Shown in pieces: positions 63,189 through 64,000 of a stretch of DNA of 64,000 nt. Position 1 is the first letter of the stretch, and every line of letters starts with the position of its first letter. The DNA comes from Drosophila persimilis (lineage: Eukaryota; Arthropoda; Insecta; Diptera; Drosophilidae), in NCBI RefSeq assembly GCF_003286085.1, contig NW_020825294.1, positions 9,858,001-9,922,000 on the forward strand, given 5' to 3'. The notes under the pieces were generated by a model. It saw only the letters and a list, made by a program, of their open reading frames with translations. It was not told the origin of the DNA and made no database searches. The position numbers and the translations under genes were made by a program.

Positions 63189-64000
63189 TTATAAATTGTC
63201 ATCTTTATTTCCCTCTGAAAAGGAAAATAATTTGGTCAAATCATCTTCCATATTGAGCAACAGGTATGTCCTCTTCGCACTATGATCCCCTCCGAGCATT
63301 TTCTCCTTGTATTCGGGAGCGCCGCATCTGTGTAGGCTGGCAAATTTCTTGTAGCGCACTATTTCACCCTCCAGATAGTCGTTTGCACCGCGCAGCTCCC
63401 GACGAATGCACTCCATAAGAAAGGTCATGTCACAATGGCGGCTTGTTATCACAGTTCTTCGGAGGTCTCTGGTTTCCACTGATTCGCCGGGGTGCCATCA
63501 GTGTTTTGTTGCTCGATCTGCTGCTCCTTCTGTTTCGATACCTTGAGCGCGTTCTCTTTCTGTCTTGGGAATTGCTCTCTATAGGATTGTAATGGACTTT
63601 CAGACCTATTTTCTTCATTAAAGTATTTTTTGCTATTGAAAGATCCTGTCGTCTCGAGATATGATGGATAAGCATGAGGGGCCTGCCCGTTGTTGGAGCT
63701 CTACTTAAGAATCGAACGTGTGGAAAGGTGGTAGGATCGTAGAAGGTTTCCGTCTGTGGCTGTTGCTGAAATCTCTGAGGTTCTTTTGCCCTGAATACCT
63801 GAGGTTCTATCAAAATTCCTTTTGGTTCTACCATGAAACGCAGTTGTCTATCCACCCAAACAAACCCATTGTGTTTTCTAAAATCGCTGATTAGGAGATT
63901 TACCTTGACATCGTAGAGCGTCTCTGGATCCTTCTTCGTCATTCTATCGTCAACTTTGGGCACATCCGGCTTAGGTTTCCTTTTCGTATCGCCGCTGTCT
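63189..64000 (-). CDS. Unrecognised protein gene, 3' part (runs off the window)
   Basis: A - strand gene; its frame is still open at base 64000, so the start lies outside the window. Two exons are proposed: beyond 64000 to 63542, and 63468 to 63189. The 73-nt intron between them (AAG|GTATCG donor, AACCAG|AGAC acceptor, CTGAT branch-like word) joins the two frames in phase. Read without splicing, the first frame hits a stop at 63430. The visible product is about 245 aa. It begins KRKPKPDVPKVDDRMTKK, has a VNLLISDFRKHNGFVWVDRQ segment and a Gln-rich QRFQQQPQTE stretch, and ends in MEDDLTKLFSF and an acidic tail. I see no signal peptide, membrane segment or domain I can name. Its codon use looks normal. 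A frameshifted pseudogene is the alternative. Confidence 0.6.

Noticed and set aside
1-64000. tRNA, rRNA, CRISPR or bacterial/viral segments
   Set aside because: No TPsiC box (GGTTCRAATCC), rRNA cores, regularly spaced spacer arrays or viral gene signatures were seen.

Overview
The window is nuclear DNA from a Drosophila-like fly. It is AT-rich, with 60-75 nt GT-AG introns and many microsatellites. Two genes are recognisable: barren (barr, condensin CAP-H) and the short neuropeptide F precursor (sNPF). DINE-1/INE-1-type Helitron-related repeats carry the classic GTCC/GTCY microsatellite core. The repeats suggest the obscura group, but that is inference; the species cannot be fixed from sequence alone.

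Layout, left to right. (1) 184-2534: an intact three-exon barr on the + strand. (2) 3.15-4.06 kb: a TATA motif followed by a 5'UTR-like, apparently noncoding exon ending in a perfect splice donor. (3) 7699-8726, - strand: the four coding exons of sNPF (275 aa), encoding two LRLRFamide and two LRWamide peptides. (4) 8.7-55.4 kb: almost no coding sequence. A TATA/Inr core promoter and a perfect donor on the - strand at 55.82-55.38 kb suggest that this is one ~46.7-kb intron between the sNPF first exon and its coding exons. The interval holds a 5'-truncated CR1/jockey-like LINE with an intact reverse transcriptase frame (32.9-35.4 kb), a full DINE-1 (44.7-45.8 kb), a coding-like island of unknown identity (47.4-48.1 kb), a dispersed repeat pair and several degenerate minisatellites. 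(5) 57.9-59.0 kb: a second, partial DINE-1 followed by a 99-bp GC-rich tandem repeat. (6) 58.95-62.8 kb: a rearranged barr cluster. An antisense fragment of barr exon 3 lies ~30 bp upstream of a second, 5'-truncated barr copy, which is split by a reverse-oriented DINE-1. (7) 62.85-63.1 kb: a decayed DINE-1. (8) 63189-64000, - strand: the 3' end of an unrecognised gene, convergent on barr copy 2 and running off the window.

The most interesting structure is the barr family. There is one intact gene and one paralogue with a long conserved frame, near-identity to the parent in its first ~600 bp and clear divergence after that (a mosaic that suggests gene conversion). There is also an inverted exon 3 fragment, so read-through RNA could fold into a barr-matching hairpin. 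The two barr copies are direct repeats ~57 kb apart that bracket the whole sNPF locus. All alignments were made by eye; no database search was possible.
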